From contig NC_056425.1 of NCBI RefSeq assembly GCF_905147365.1, positions 1,681,501 to 1,745,500 on the forward strand: a stretch of DNA of 64,000 nt, read 5' to 3'. Source of the stretch: Aricia agestis. Taxonomy: Eukaryota > Arthropoda > Insecta > Lepidoptera > Lycaenidae. The notes beneath the pieces were generated by a model, which saw only the letters and a list, made by a program, of their open reading frames with translations, did no database searches and was not told where the DNA came from. Both the position numbers and the translations under genes were made by a program. Shown piece by piece: positions 44,285 through 56,759 of this stretch (positions within the stretch are counted from its first letter, which is position 1; every line of letters starts with the position of its first letter).

Positions 44285-44670
44285 TTATTAAACTAGAAGT
44301 CCCGCGCGGCTTCGTCCGCGTAAATTAGGAATTTTACGGAAACCGTACATTTTCCTATAAAAAATAGCTTATGTCCCTACTCTCTTCACGTGGTCTACTA
44401 TATTGCCATAAAAATTGCTCTAGTAGTTCGTGAGATAAACCCTTTCTAATATTTCCCCCGTTTTCCCCACATTTTCTTGAGTTTCTTTGGTCGTATTAGT
44501 CTTAGCGTGAATTATCACGCTAAGACTAATACGACCTCATAAGTACATATAATATAGCCTATAGCCTTACTCGATAAATAAGCTATCTAACACTGAAATA
44601 AGTTTTTAAATCGGACCTATAGTTCCTGAGGTTAGCGCGTTCAAGCAAACATACTCTTCAGGTTTATAAT
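44285..44670. mobile_element. Retroposon tail with an embedded 21-bp-arm hairpin
   Basis: GTCCCGCGCGGCTTCGTCCG, GAAACCGTACATTTTCC and GTGGTCTAC are shared tail words. At about 44490-44535 GTCGTATTAGTCTTAGCGTGA and its complement form a hairpin. Confidence 0.55.
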
Positions 44671-44780
44671 TAGATTTTTTTAAATTATCGCTTGACAAAC
44701 TCGAGTCTCGATCTAAAAGACTATGAAAAGTACGAATAACACATAATAGGCTCATAATCGACGACGCATAGTGTAATATG

Positions 44781-45114
44781 CAGTGACGGATTAACCCTTA
44801 ACCAAATTAAGCAATTGCCTAGGGCATCACGTCTGAGGGGGCACCAGAGGGAGCACAAAAAAAATATATCCTTAGGGCACGTTCACGTCTCATTCTCACC
44901 CTCACGTCACCAAAAACCACATCAAAAAAAGTTTATAGGAAAAAACTAATGTTTTTAAGCGGCAAAGGCTTAAAGACTGATTCTAGTTGCCATAGTACAG
45001 ATAGGGGGGCCCACAGGCATGGATTGCTTAGGGCATCAAGTAGCCTTATTCCACTTATCCTAGCTAGGACGTCCTAGCTAGGATAAGTGGAATAAGCGCT
45101 TTAATCCGTCACTG
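44781..45114. mobile_element. hAT MITE with exact 8-bp target duplication and internal palindrome
   Basis: The ends CAGTGACGGATTAA and TTAATCCGTCACTG are perfectly inverted. GTAATATG flanks both sides (44773-44780, 45115-45122). Inside, near the right end, CTTATTCCACTTATCCTAGC and its complement make a hairpin centred near 45069. Confidence 0.9.
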
Positions 45115-45199
45115 GTAATATGATAGTGATGATGATGACGATGAATGTAATTTAGTATATAATATATAGTATAATATGCTTTCCGTTCTTAAAACAACG

Positions 45200-45665
45200 C
45201 CGAAACTCCCAAACTTGTATCTATAAAGAATCAGGAGTTCTCTCAGCACCTTCCGAACCACGCGGTATACCAGGTTATACCTCGGTGCAAAATCTTACTT
45301 GTTGGTAGCATATGCTTAGAATACTTCTCACGAAACCGAAGTCACCACGAGTTTCCCTATAAAATTTGAGGAGTTCCCTCGATTACTTATGGATGCTTCA
45401 TCAGATCACCACTTTTGTGAATATAATACTAAATTGGCATGATACCCTATATACCAAAAGAAAAATTTTGAAAATCGGTTTACAAACGGCGGAATTAAAA
45501 TTGTAGCCTATGTGTTATTCTGATGTATATTAAGCTATACTGTTGTACAGTTTCATTAAAATCCGTTCAGTAGTTTTTGCGTGAAAGAGTATCAAACATC
45601 CATACATCCACACATCCATACATCCAAACAAACTTTCGCCTTTATAATATTATATTAAAATATTA
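45200..45665. mobile_element. Truncated retroposon fragment
   Basis: TACTTATGGATGCTTCATCAG, in two overlapping halves, and ATCACCACTTTTGTGAA have inverse relatives near 60065. It ends with repeated ACATCCATAC and CTTTCGCCTTTATAATATTA. Confidence 0.5.
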
Positions 45666-45880
45666 AATATAAATTAAATTAAATTATTAAATTACTTAAA
45701 TATTAAATAAGTATACGTTGGGTTACTAAAATTTGATTATTACTATAAAAAAGTTTGCTATTATTATAGTAGCTATATTAAATTAAAAGAAGATTATTTT
45801 ATTTTCTAAAAGGTGACAATCTTGACTTCGTCAGAAAGGGTACCTCTTACGCGATAGAAAGAGAGCGCACATGTAGGCAA

Positions 45881-47010
45881 TAGTGAGGTATTCAACGGAT
45901 ATTCGCATTCGCGAATATCCGCGTATTTTTCAATATTCGCATTCGCATTCGCAAAAATTACGCGAATGTTTTAATAATCAAAAAGGATCAAATAATTATA
46001 TTATTATTATTTGAAATGCGTGCATATAGCACGCGTTTGAAATAATAATACAATCGATAACACTTAGATATTTTTATTAAATCATACTTCTACATTCTAA
46101 ATTAAAGCCTCATTAGTCATTTATGAAAAAAGAACTTCAGAGATCTTATCAAATCTAGCATTAATCAGCCTTGTTACAACCATGTAAGGTTTGCATTCAT
46201 TTAGTAGTATATTATTACTTTACTATCATTTTTAAATAAAGTTTACAATTTCAATTTACTAAAAAACTAAACAATTACTTGAAACATAAAATATAAAACT
46301 AACCTTTTATACGTGGCAGAGCCATGTTTCGGCACGAATGAGCAGACTCGACCGGAGAAATACCACGTTCTCACAGAAAACCGGCGTGAAACAGCGCTTG
46401 CGCTGTGTTTCGCCGAGTGAGTGAGTTTACCGGAGGCCCAATCCTCTATCTCTTCCCTTCCCTCCCCTATTCTCTTCCCTTCCCACCCCTTCCTTCCCCT
46501 ATTACCCTATTCCCTCTTAAAGGTCGGCAACGCATCTGCAGCTCTCCTGATGCTGCGAGTGTCCATGGGCGACGGAAATTGCTTTCCATCAGGTGACCCG
46601 TTTGCTCGTTTGCCCCCTTATGTCATAAAAAAAACCTCAAAACAAAACAAAACTTTTAGAATGAACTTCCTCAAAACAAAACAAAACTTTTAGAATGAAC
46701 TTTCTGTGACTAAATTCATTCAATTATAGTCTGTCAAGAAAGAGAAGAAATTAAAAAGTGGCAACATAGTAGTGTCATCCCTTTCAAATCAATCTAAGAA
46801 AAATGGGATGACACTACGATGTAATATCGGTTCGGCTATGTTCAATTTAAACATGGCCGACACGAAACGTCAAACCTGTCAAACATTTTACGCGCGCTTT
46901 TTTTGAAATTTTAAAATATTCGCATTCGCATTGGCGAATGTTGAAGATAAATATTTGCAATCGCATTCGCATTCGCGAATGTGAAAAATCCAACATTCGT
47001 TACATCACTA
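45881..47010. mobile_element. hAT-like non-autonomous element with 8-bp target duplication, carrying a nested SINE
   Basis: Ends TAGTGAGGTATTCAACGG and, from the right, TAGTGATGTAACGAATGTT. GTAGGCAA occurs exactly at both borders (45873-45880 and 47011-47018). Subterminal regions are rich in ATTCGCATTCGCGAAT. A SINE-like copy (46311-46634) is inserted inside, and 46730-46800 matches 61255-61325. Confidence 0.82.
46311..46634 (+). mobile_element. SINE-like family, full-length copy nested in a hAT element
   Basis: From ACGTGGCAGAGCCATG to CTTATGTCAT plus A8. The C-rich core (CCTATTCTCTTCCCTTCCC) is shifted relative to other copies. Confidence 0.82.
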
Positions 47011-47380
47011 GTAGGCAAATATAAATTGTAGGCACCTAGCACTGCGCGGTCGGAATTTGAACTTTATAGTATCGTAGCATGAGTTGTAATTTTTTTAACG
47101 GGTTTCACGAGTGGGAATTTTGTTGGTTAGTAACTAAGTACTACTAATATAATAATATATTCTGTGCTTCAGCATAATTACTAATTAGGTTGGCTCGAAG
47201 TTCGAGAGTTGGTAAAAGTTGTAACAACTAACAATAAACTCAGAAGCGTAGCGTGCCTTGGTGGAGCCCTGTTTATAAAATAATATGTTTTGGGGGGCCT
47301 TAGAACGCACATTGGTGGCCCCAGTGGTGTTGGTACAAAGTATGTAAGTATGTACTTAGAATCAATAATAATACTAGGCA

Positions 47381-47453
47381 CTACGAATAATAAAAACTAA
47401 CTAGGCATAGGCACGCTGCGTGCCTATGCCTAGTTAGTTTTTATTATTCGTAG
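47381..47453. repeat. Perfect 35-bp-arm hairpin, first of a twin
   Basis: The left arm 47381-47415 begins CTACGAATAATAAAAACTAA. The right arm 47419-47453 is exactly complementary; the loop is 3 nt. Confidence 0.88.
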
Positions 47454-47458
47454 GTATT

Positions 47459-47539
47459 AACCAAGCACAGGTAGGTTATGTTATCCACCTATGCGTACCG
47501 CACGCATAGGTGGATAACATAACCTACCCGTGCTTGGTT
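47459..47539. repeat. 38-bp-arm hairpin, second of a twin
   Basis: Left arm 47459-47496 and right arm 47502-47539 pair with a single mismatch around a 5-nt loop. The core is GGTAGGTTATGTTATCCACC. It begins five bases after the first hairpin ends, with unrelated sequence. Confidence 0.88.
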
Positions 47540-48592
47540 TCTGAGGTTTCATGACATTTTTGACAGGAGTTGAATGAATGAATGAATGAATATGCTATTG
47601 TGCTCAATTTTAAAATGAAATAAAGGAAATTCACATGAACTCAGCATGAGCACAAAGGCGGCTTTATCGCTATGAAGCGATTTGAGTTGATCTACTCAAC
47701 AGTACTGTCGTTTGCCAGTGCGGGTGAGCTTTGGAGCTTTTAGGTTAAATGAGGTTGTACATATTAGCTCCACAACCAGAGACCAGACATAATATTTTCT
47801 TTTGTCGATGCCACAATTGACAAATGCAGCTGCCCCCATCACCCTGCCCCTACCTGGGTACGCCCATGATTCGAGTACCTACTATGTGAAATAAGCCTGT
47901 TTTATCGTGAGATGTATCCAGGGGGTAGTAAGTAGTAACTGCGTTTCAAAGTCGTGCGCTTGAGAGTTGAGCAGCGCCGTTCGTCCGTTCGTTCGTTATA
48001 GTAATATCTTCGAACGCGCGTGCTCCAACGGCACTGCCGAAAACCAGCCATGAAAAATAGATATTGTCTAATTTTAAGGCCTGCCAAATTTATCCAGAAA
48101 CCTGACGTATCAGTCGTGGAGAACAACAAACACCGTGACACGAGAATCTATACTTTTTTATAAAGCTGAAGAGTTTGTTTGTTTGAACTTTGAACGCGCT
48201 AATCAGGAACTACTGGTTCGAATTGAATAATTTTTGTTGAACAGTCCATTTGTTATGGAAAACAAAGTAAAGTGGTTCCGAGACGAACAAGCAGCTTGGC
48301 GAATGGCGGCAAGCACGTATATTTTTGATTTCTTCAAGCATTTTGAGTTTTGACCGTTTACAATGTTTGCTAAATGCTTGAGAGTTGAGTTGTTAAACTA
48401 ATATTATGTATTATTATGTGCTTGAGTCAAGCTTTTATGTTCTCGCTCCGCGCTTGATGACATCTCAATGGCTTGATGTGATTTTGTATTTTGCTTAGAG
48501 TCTACGTGCTTGCCGCCAAGCTGCTTGTTCGTCTCGGAACCCATTTACAGCCTACAGGTTCTGAAAGGAGATTTCATTACGTCTAATGTTCG

Positions 48593-49537
48593 GGCCACAC
48601 TAACGTTTAACGTCAATGCCCAACAACGCGACAATTATCGCGATAATTTTAACGCGTTAAAGTGGGTGGCTACACTTGAACGGTCAACGTTTAATGCCCA
48701 ACGGCGTTGTAAACGGCGTTGGTTTTACTTAGCCGACTTCATAAAAAGGAGGTTATCAATTCGACGCGTATGTATGTAACATTCCAGAACTGCCTAATTT
48801 TCGTATATCAGCGTCTGAACAAATGTGCCAAAATATTTCAAAAGTGTAGGTATTTATATATGTAAGTATGTATGTATGTTTTTATGTTTGTGTTCGCATA
48901 TCTCTGGAACTACCATTGCGATTTTAGTAAATCTTTTTTTTGTTGTACTAGATATTGTTCAACTTAGGGAATAGTGCAAGTTGCATCGAAATTGGTTCAG
49001 TAGTTTTAGAGGTAGGGTGATTTAATTCTAAATTACGTACAATTTTGAAGTCGCTTTTATCTTTTTATAATGTTAATTCATTTCTTCAAAAGGTAATAAT
49101 TATATTATTCGTCGTCAAGTGTCACTTTGCATTCCACGATTCTTGTTACTTTTGAGTTTCAGATCCCACAAACATAGTTCCTTTTGCAAAATCTCAAAAT
49201 AAAGCAATTACTTTCTCGTTTTTAACTAGAGCGGAGTGAAGACTCCATAAACAAAGTACGTATTTAAATTTAAAAAACGTGCGATTTAAATGCAAACAAG
49301 TCGAAGCCAACACGTGTGATCCCGTCGGGCTCTCAACGCAAAGTGACGATACGTAGTGTGGCCGCTTCATCGCATTAATTCTCGCGTTAATCTCTTTGAT
49401 GTACCGCCACTAGAGCTATCGCCAAACGGCAAACGGCATTGTAAACGCCGTTGAAAATTATCGCGTTAAATTGTGGCTACATCTACGGCTAACGTCCAAC
49501 AACGCGATAATTAACGGCGTTTGACGTTAGTGTGGCC
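48593..49537. mobile_element. Long non-autonomous element with inverted ends GGCCACACTAACG
   Basis: GGCCACACTAACGTTTAACG at the left and GGCCACACTAACGTCAAACG from the right. Subterminal blocks with GCCCAACAACGCGACAATTA and AACGGCGTTGTAAACGGCG are mirrored at 49420-49520. The middle (48730-49080) looks like a nested retroposon piece beginning GCCGACTTCATAAAAAGGAG. Confidence 0.65.
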
Positions 49538-49539
49538 AG

Positions 49540-50440
49540 GGCTTTTAATGACCTCGCTTGGTCAGAAGATCTTTCCTGGAGGCTCTCAAGCACAAAGTAT
49601 ATGGTCAAACAACATTTGTCGGGTAGTTAGTTTTTAAAGTCCATGTTTGTTATTTATATTTTATCTTTCCTCTTGCGTAACGTTTCAAAATTGGCCACCT
49701 TAACGGGCCTCAGGCCCATCTGTTTCTGTTATTGATACAGAAAATATTATCGTTCGGCGAACAGGCTAGCCAAAGGCTAGCTATAATTGTGACAGTTAGT
49801 GTTTTTTGTTGGCCCCAATCCAACTGTGTGCGGTCTTTACCAACGGTGAGTCATAGAGGTGTAAAAAAATTTGTATGTGTGTGGCGTGGTAACTTTTGTT
49901 ACCTTTTCGAAGTGTCTTTATGCTTTTTGCAGTGCCGATTTCGCTGAAAATCGTATTGAATGTTTTTATAAAAAATAACTGTCTCGGTTTATACCGTTTG
50001 AGAGACTTTTCTTGGAAGTAACAGAGTGCAAACATTATGTTTCCAGTTCCAAAGCTATATTCATGACTTGGTTTATGGCCTTTCCGGTATGCTCGATTAA
50101 TATTTTTGGCAGAGATTAAATTGGGGCTTATTTATTTGCCAGAACTCGTCGAGCTGCATCAGAACTGTTTAGCTAAGTGATTTGATAAGACGACTTAGGG
50201 TAGAAATAGTAAGTACTTACTAAGTATATATACCTACTATCATTAGTCATTACCGAAGATGTTTGAATTTTGATACAGGTAAGTAGGTACTAATTTTTTA
50301 AGACTTAAATCAAAAATATACTTATAGAATAATTGCATCAATGTACATAATATAAAAACTGAAGAAACTTAAAAATCTTATTACTATTATATAGCTTTTA
50401 AGATTGGACGCCATAAAATTGTTTTTATACTGTTTTACAG
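49540..50440. other. Intergenic interval, nothing recognised
   Basis: AT-rich, with no element ends, RNA gene or coding exon that I can support. Confidence 0.35.
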
Positions 50441-50443
50441 TAC

Positions 50444-50738
50444 TTTTTTAAAATGAAATAAGGGGGCAAACGAATAAACGGGTCACCTGATGGAAAACAA
50501 CTTCCGTCGCCCATGGACACTCGCAGCATCAGAAGAGCTGCAGGTGCGTTGCCGGCCTTTTAAGAGGGAATAGGGTAATAGGGGAGGATAGGGAAGGGAA
50601 GGGAATAGGGGAGGGTAGGGAAGGGAATAGGGTAGGGGATTCGGCCTCCGGTAAACTCACTCACTCGGCGAAACACAGCGCAAGCGCTCTTTCACGCCGG
50701 TTTTCTCCGGTCGAGCCGGCCCGTTCGTGCCAAAGTAC
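50444..50738 (-). mobile_element. SINE-like family copy
   Basis: A minus-strand copy. The tail side reads T run, AAAATGAAATAAGGGGGCAA; the 5' end at the right reads GGTCGAGCCGGCCCGTTCGT. The segment between ACGCCGG and TTTTCTCCGG is shortened compared with other copies. Confidence 0.8.
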
Positions 50739-51009
50739 TGCATTATATTAACATAGGGATTAGTATGAAGAGTTAACACCGAGCTTAAACTTTATTATTA
50801 TCCTTTAAGGCCATCCCCTGAGCAAACGACCATACATTTACCGCGTCGCGTCGCGTTGCCGAGATCGCGCCAATATATTTTTTACTTATCTTAGTTCAAA
50901 ATTGACCTTAAAAAAATTCGGGGAAGTATGGCGTGTGTTTCAAATAACCATATCTGAATGTACCTATCGACAATCGACAATTTCATTAACTACATACCTA
51001 TAGGCGTCC

Positions 51010-51310
51010 ATTAGACGGTCATGCCCTGGTCAGTCAATTCCATCAATCATGACTTTCGTTTGACTGTTGGTGAGTGTTGGAATTAATTTAACATTGCACA
51101 GTCATTCCGACTGATCGTCACTTCGTCAGTCATACACAAAACTTCACAACGAATACACGTTTTGACGCAAGATAATTATGGACGACTGACTGACTGACGC
51201 GTGATTGACGAAATCAAAAGTCATGATTGATGGTTGCATGACATAAAAACCAAAATATCCAATTAACTGTCAATCAATTTCATGCAACCATCAGTCACTA
51301 CATTACACGG
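51010..51310. repeat. Inverted-repeat element
   Basis: CCATCAATCATGACTTT at 51040 is mirrored by AAAGTCATGATTGATGG at 51218, and TGCAACCATCAGTCAC follows. Several CAGTCA/TGACTG words lie between. The ends are not clear. Confidence 0.5.
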
Positions 51311-52543
51311 CAGGTTATTCAACAATCACAGTCACGACTGTGGTAAAACTGATAGCAAAACCTACCGTGTACGGTGTAATGGATGTTTAAGCTTGAATTT
51401 AAATAAATTGGTAATTTATTCATTTAGCCCAGTCCCAGTAGGGTTAGATTTTTTTTTAAATTAATTATAGTCAGAATTTTTTTTGCACCAGTGTTTAGAC
51501 GAAGTCACAAATAGCTTAAATTCGAAAACTCGACCAGCCACGACGTGTGCGTTAGCCGCCATATTGGTTTGAAGGTCCAATTTTTTTTTAGCTATATCTC
51601 CTTTATTTTTTATTTTTTCAAGAAAATGATAAGAACTAAATTTGTTGTAAGTAAATTTAATTTTCTACATTTTGAGTTCTTATAATTTTCATTGTAAAAT
51701 CAAGGGTTTCATTGTAAAAACAGGGCTAATTTGGAAGCTGATATCATGAGTATAATAAACGAAAATATGAAATTAAAATAACGATAGGAACGTTCAGTCG
51801 TTCATATACTGAAGATTATTGCTGTATTTTTATTGTACTTTTGTACCTTTCAAATTAAGTATGAGTTAATATAAGGCTCTAAAAACAGTAAATTACGGCA
51901 TCTCCGGTGGGGGAGCGTCCTGCGTCTTAATTCCAATTTCCATGGAAATGACACGTCTTGTATGATGTATCCCACCATTGAAGAATGAGCTTTGACTATT
52001 GACCGAAGAACTCCCACTGTTTACAACTTTATTTATTTGGCTGGGGAGAGTTCAAAGACTGACGAGATTCCTAGTAACAATGATGAAATACTCAAACCAG
52101 ATATGTTACTACCGCGCGCGTTGTGAAGCTTCAAATACGGCCCAATTGGGCCGTCTGTTGTTTAGTCTGCATCGAGCGCAGTCACGAACGTGCCGCGTCT
52201 TGTCTTACCTGAATAAATTGAAAATGACGTCGTGCGTGTTTCGAAAATGTACTTACCAATTATGACTCGAAAGTAAACAAAACACATGGAATCTCTTACC
52301 ACATGTCTTGACTGCAATAATTACCTCGATTATTTACATTTTCAATTATTTTTTCGAACAATCTGGAAAAAATCGAATTTTCGTCATAGCTCAGGCGAAG
52401 AAAGAGACAGCGATACGATTCGACGTTTAAAAATAGAACTGTCTCTTTTATGTAAATGGTTTTTCGTATCTTTTGTTTCACTTATCTGTCAAATTTGTCA
52501 ATGTCTGCAATTTTGAATTTGAAAATTGTTCGGAAGAGATTAA

Positions 52544-52728
52544 GCTCGGCCGCACATTGTCCGAAATTTCTGATCAGAAACAGTTGAACGTCCGCGCTGT
52601 CTCTTACATTTTGTACTGAGCCGAGTGAGCTCGAACTCGCCGGAAGGATATTTCGGATGGTGTGCGGGGTGGCGGTCCGGCGAAATTCAACTGTTTCTGA
52701 TCAGAACTCGGGCAATGTGCGGCCGGGC
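52544..52728. mobile_element. 185-bp MITE with TTAA target site, copy 1
   Basis: TTAA flanks both ends (52540-52543, 52729-52732). Terminal repeats of about 45 bp start GCTCGGCCGCACATTG and GCCCGGCCGCACATTG and include TCTGATCAGAAACAGTTGAA. A TTAA site is typical of piggyBac-type transposition. Confidence 0.85.
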
Positions 52729-53708
52729 TTAAGCCGTAAAATAGTATGGACGTAACATATCTGTTTAAGTAAAATATCATTGCCTAGTAAAAGTAAACAC
52801 ACGTACCACCTATATTCATATTAAAATTAATTTATCTGCCTTGGCCTTTTACTATGTATCAGGATACTTTAAAACGTGCTAGTAAATCTAAGTGTAAAAG
52901 AGTGATAATAAGAACAAAGTTTTACTACTTGTAAGTACTATTATCTATTCTGTGGTTTTACTGCTATCGAAGGCTAAAATTAATATACCTACTTACCTAT
53001 ATAGTTATTTTAATCTTCAGACCGCCATCTTTTTGTTTTTGAATATCGAATTTCATATGAAAGATTTTGAGCTGTTTATCTATTGTCTATAGCAATTAGC
53101 ACACAAATCCGAAATTCGATTGGCATTCCTCCAGTTTTGCGCGTGCCGGTTTGCTGCACAACAAAATAAGCGTGAACATAGAATTAGAATCATTACTGTG
53201 TGAAAATTTGTCCTTCATCGCTGAATATTATTGTGGCTAAGTATCAAGGATTTTCCTGTTTTGGAATTTGTAGTATTATGTTCGTTTTGCTTACGTTGTA
53301 TATATTATTATGTATGCTTTAGGGTTTTAATCTATGATTTAAATAATATCACAATTTTCAAATAAATCTACTCATAAGAAGCAAGGATAGAAAACTTCTC
53401 CAAAATATCCGCTTTTACAATAATTTCTGCATCGAAGCGGTTAAAGCTGTAAGTAAGCCTCGTGTCCTCACATCCTCATGCAGCATACCTACATCGCCCG
53501 ACTAAAAAAAGTTCTGACCTACATCGCAATAAAAAAAGTAAGGACGAAAAACTTTGCGCGCCTTGTTTACTTAAAAAGGCGGGCCTTATCCGCTTTCACA
53601 ATTTCACAATGCACCACGGAAGCCGCTCCTGCGGCTGCGACACACTTTCAATTGTTAGTGCCTTATGTTTTCCTGGGGGCTTAGCCAACACGTTTTCTTT
53701 ACTTACTT

Positions 53709-53947
53709 AGTGACGCAAGTTAAACAATGTTCGAGAGCCCCTAGCTAATGCGTTTTCTTGTCGTTGCTTTGTAGAATCGCCAATCAAAATGTTTGGATTG
53801 ACACTAAGTATACGAGTTGAATGTCGACTTTACACTATCGAACGCTTTAAATGTCCATTCCATACCTTCTGATCGGCTATTCTATAAAGAAACGATAAAG
53901 AAAATGTATTGGCTAGGGGCTCTGGTACTTGTTTAACTTGCGTCACT
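53709..53947. mobile_element. 239-bp foldback MITE
   Basis: AGTGACGCAAGTTAAACAA is inverted at both ends, followed inward by AGAGCCCCTAGC and TTTTCTT words in both arms. Related to the block at 3755-3945. Confidence 0.75.
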
Positions 53948-54639
53948 GATAAGCAGTTGTAAATCTTAACTAGGAAGTCGACGGGTTGGTGTAGAAATAG
54001 AATTTTGTGAAATTAAGTGCATAATAAATATATGTGACAAGGTAGCGAGATGCCACGCGTTTTCTAAAGAAAAAGCTACATTTACAACTCAAGACCTGTC
54101 TTCTAATTTTGTGACTTTGATCACAGAATACACTTTGATGAAGAATATAATTGGCGTTTCTTATATTGTCTTTTCCTCAAAGAGAGAGATAAGGCAATAA
54201 ACAAAAAGTAAATCAGTGGATTTTCACCTTCAAATTGTCGGTCTATCGAGCAACCTCCTAAATCCTTCGCTATATTGCCATCGTGGTTTCCACACTAATA
54301 ACTAAATTATTTGCATTTTACAATTAGGTAGGTAACTAATATTGAGATATTAATTATTATTTCACAATATTATTCAACAATTAATACAATTAACGATCTG
54401 TTGATGGTAAAACACACCTGAAAACTAAACAAATGATCACAGCATTTGTCATATCAGTTCTCACAAACAATACATATATCAAGTGTAATTAAATATTCGT
54501 AAAATTAATTAGCACACATAAATATTCTCTAGCGTGAAGTGGCGTTGGTTATTTCAAGTTTATTTTGTTCGAGAATTTTCGACCTGCACTCGAGGCTTAC
54601 GGAAAATTTGCGTGTAGTCCACGGAGCTAAGTGTAGTCC

Positions 54640-55215
54640 ATACTAATATTACAAATGCGAAATCGTATCTGTCTACCTGTCCGTCGGTCTGTTATCTCTT
54701 CACGCTTAAACCGCTGAAACGATTTTGATGAAATTTGGTAAGGAGATATTTTTAATTCTCGGGAAAGGATTTTTGAACCCGGAAAAATGTACAGAGTCGC
54801 GGGCGTCATCTAATCTATATATACTATAATATTATTATAAAGCCGAACAGTTTGTTTGTTTGTTTGTTTGAACGCGCTAATCTCAGGAACTACTGGTCCG
54901 ATTTGAAAAATTATTTCAGTGTTAGATAGACCATTTATCGAGGAATGCTATAGGCTATACATATTATATAATATTATCTGTATAGCTAAGATCAATTGGA
55001 GCGAAGAAACAGAAGAAAATGTGGAAAAAACGGGGAAAATTGTATAAAATTGCTTATTATCTTAAGAACTACTGTAGTAATTTTTATGTTATTTGGCTTT
55101 GGCACACATGACGAATAGACCACGTGAAGGGACATAGGCTATTTTTTTGCGGAAAAATGTACGGTTTCCGTGAAATTCCTAAATTATAGGCGGGCGAAGC
55201 CGCGCGAAACTTCTA
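54640..55215. mobile_element. Two adjoining truncated retroposon tails
   Basis: 54640-54800: ACTAATATTACAAATGCGAA and CGGGAAAGGATTTTTGAACC, of the family at 3040 and 57805. 54835-55210: TGAACGCGCTAATCTCAGGA, ACGTGAAGGGACATAGGCTA and GGCGGGCGAAGCCGCGCGAA, the inverse of 27270-27740. Confidence 0.6.
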
Positions 55216-55219
55216 TACT

Positions 55220-56690
55220 TAGTTTAAAAATAATACATAATATTTTCCTATTAATAATCTATTCTCTAATCTCTACAATTAATGTACTTAATAATAATTA
55301 TTGTTATTTTCTTTCGTGTTGGTTGCTGGAAAGATCTTTACACAATCTGTCTCAAGTCTCTACAAAAAGATTTTTGATTAGGTTTTCCGTTTTGGGGGCT
55401 TGAGGAATAAATTCAATACATAATATTCTACTACTTATTGTACTTACCAAAATTTTTTATGATAACTTTTTATGTTAAAACAAGGTTATTTGCTCGTTAA
55501 CACAATGGAAATAGGATCTCTACATTTTCACAACGATTCTATTAGCAAAATAAAGGCGAGGTAATTAACACGGGTATTGTGTTTCTTGGGCATTTCCTAT
55601 GTTATCGATGTTTTACTTTTGTCTTAAAAAACAATATTTTAACACATAAATAAATCAGTTTCATAATATTATTCTAGAAATCTAGACATAGACAAACGTA
55701 ATAATTATTACGAATCTGTCTGAATATCAGTTATTATTATGTTAATTATCGTACAAGTAATATTAATATTAATTTTGTAAAAGATTTTCTTTAAACAGCT
55801 GCGCTGCGTCTTATCGCGCTGTCTTTGTTTTGAGACAAAGAAAAACGTGCCATTGCGTTGTGTGCGTGTGTTCTATACATATACACATAAAATGTATGTG
55901 TGTGTAGCCTACCTGATTAGCTCGTTAGTTTTTGGACAAAGAAATGTAAGCAACGGGGAAGTTCAATGCCGTTAAATGAGGATATTTTGGCAAAAAACAC
56001 GTCGATCGTTTTATATTAAAACTTTTATTATGCAGTTGGCGGACCTTTGTGACCCTGCCCTACTTAGTAGTTAGACTAGTTAGTATGTCTTTGCATATAA
56101 GATTAACTGTTATTAAACCATTTCTTGTACTTATGATAATTCAGTTTTAGTAGCGTTATAGTCAAAATAAATAAAATCTATTTAAAACAATAACTTTTAA
56201 TACTTAACAAAATTCTGCAAAAAAAAACTCTGCAAAAAAAAAACTGACTAAAAATTATTGCTTTATTAGGTTGGCAATTTAATTAAGTATGTAAGTAAGT
56301 ACCTATAGAAGCAAACAGAATTTTTGAAGCAGATTTAGATTTTCCTTGAGGACGACCAGAACCGGAAAATATATTATTATTATATTAAGTTATTTATGGG
56401 CTGAGACTGACTTAGAGTTGGAAACCTAGAGGAGGCAAAAACAATGCAAGAAGCTTCAACATAATAATATTGTGTGGAGGTATATTGTTGCCACTTGCCA
56501 TGGACCGCAGTGTTGCAGGCTGCAGCCTCTTACAATTCAAGTTTTAAAAAAAAATCTATTTAGTGTTAGTTTCTGGACTTAGGGCCCTATCAATTTGCCA
56601 GGGGCCCCGGATGTTATAGTTACGCCACTGCTTTAACTATTCCTATTTCCTAATTTGATTCCAAAAGCATGATTCTGTAAAACTGTTTAT
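55220..56690. other. Intergenic interval, nothing recognised
   Basis: AT-rich with poly-A runs (56215-56245). CAGGGGCCCCGGATG near 56600, followed by TTACGCCACTG, may be the end of an old hAT-like element. No coding exon supported. Confidence 0.35.
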
Positions 56691-56693
56691 AAA

Positions 56694-56739
56694 AAGGCAA
56701 AAAGGTAACTTATATAAATATAAGTTACCTTTTTGCCTT
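56694..56739. repeat. Perfect 21-bp-arm hairpin
   Basis: AAGGCAAAAAGGTAACTTAT begins the left arm (56694-56714). The right arm 56719-56739 is exactly complementary, with a 4-nt loop. Confidence 0.82.
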
Positions 56740-56759
56740 GTTCATTCGACATCATTCAT

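Noticed and set aside
46405..46693. Open frame starting MFRRVSEFTGGP, repeated at 62056 and 26888
   Set aside because: It is the translation of the SINE-like element and recurs only where the element does.
47381..47539. Twin hairpins as microRNA precursors
   Set aside because: The arms are perfect or nearly perfect palindromes with 3-5 nt loops, unlike microRNA precursors, which have mismatches and larger loops.
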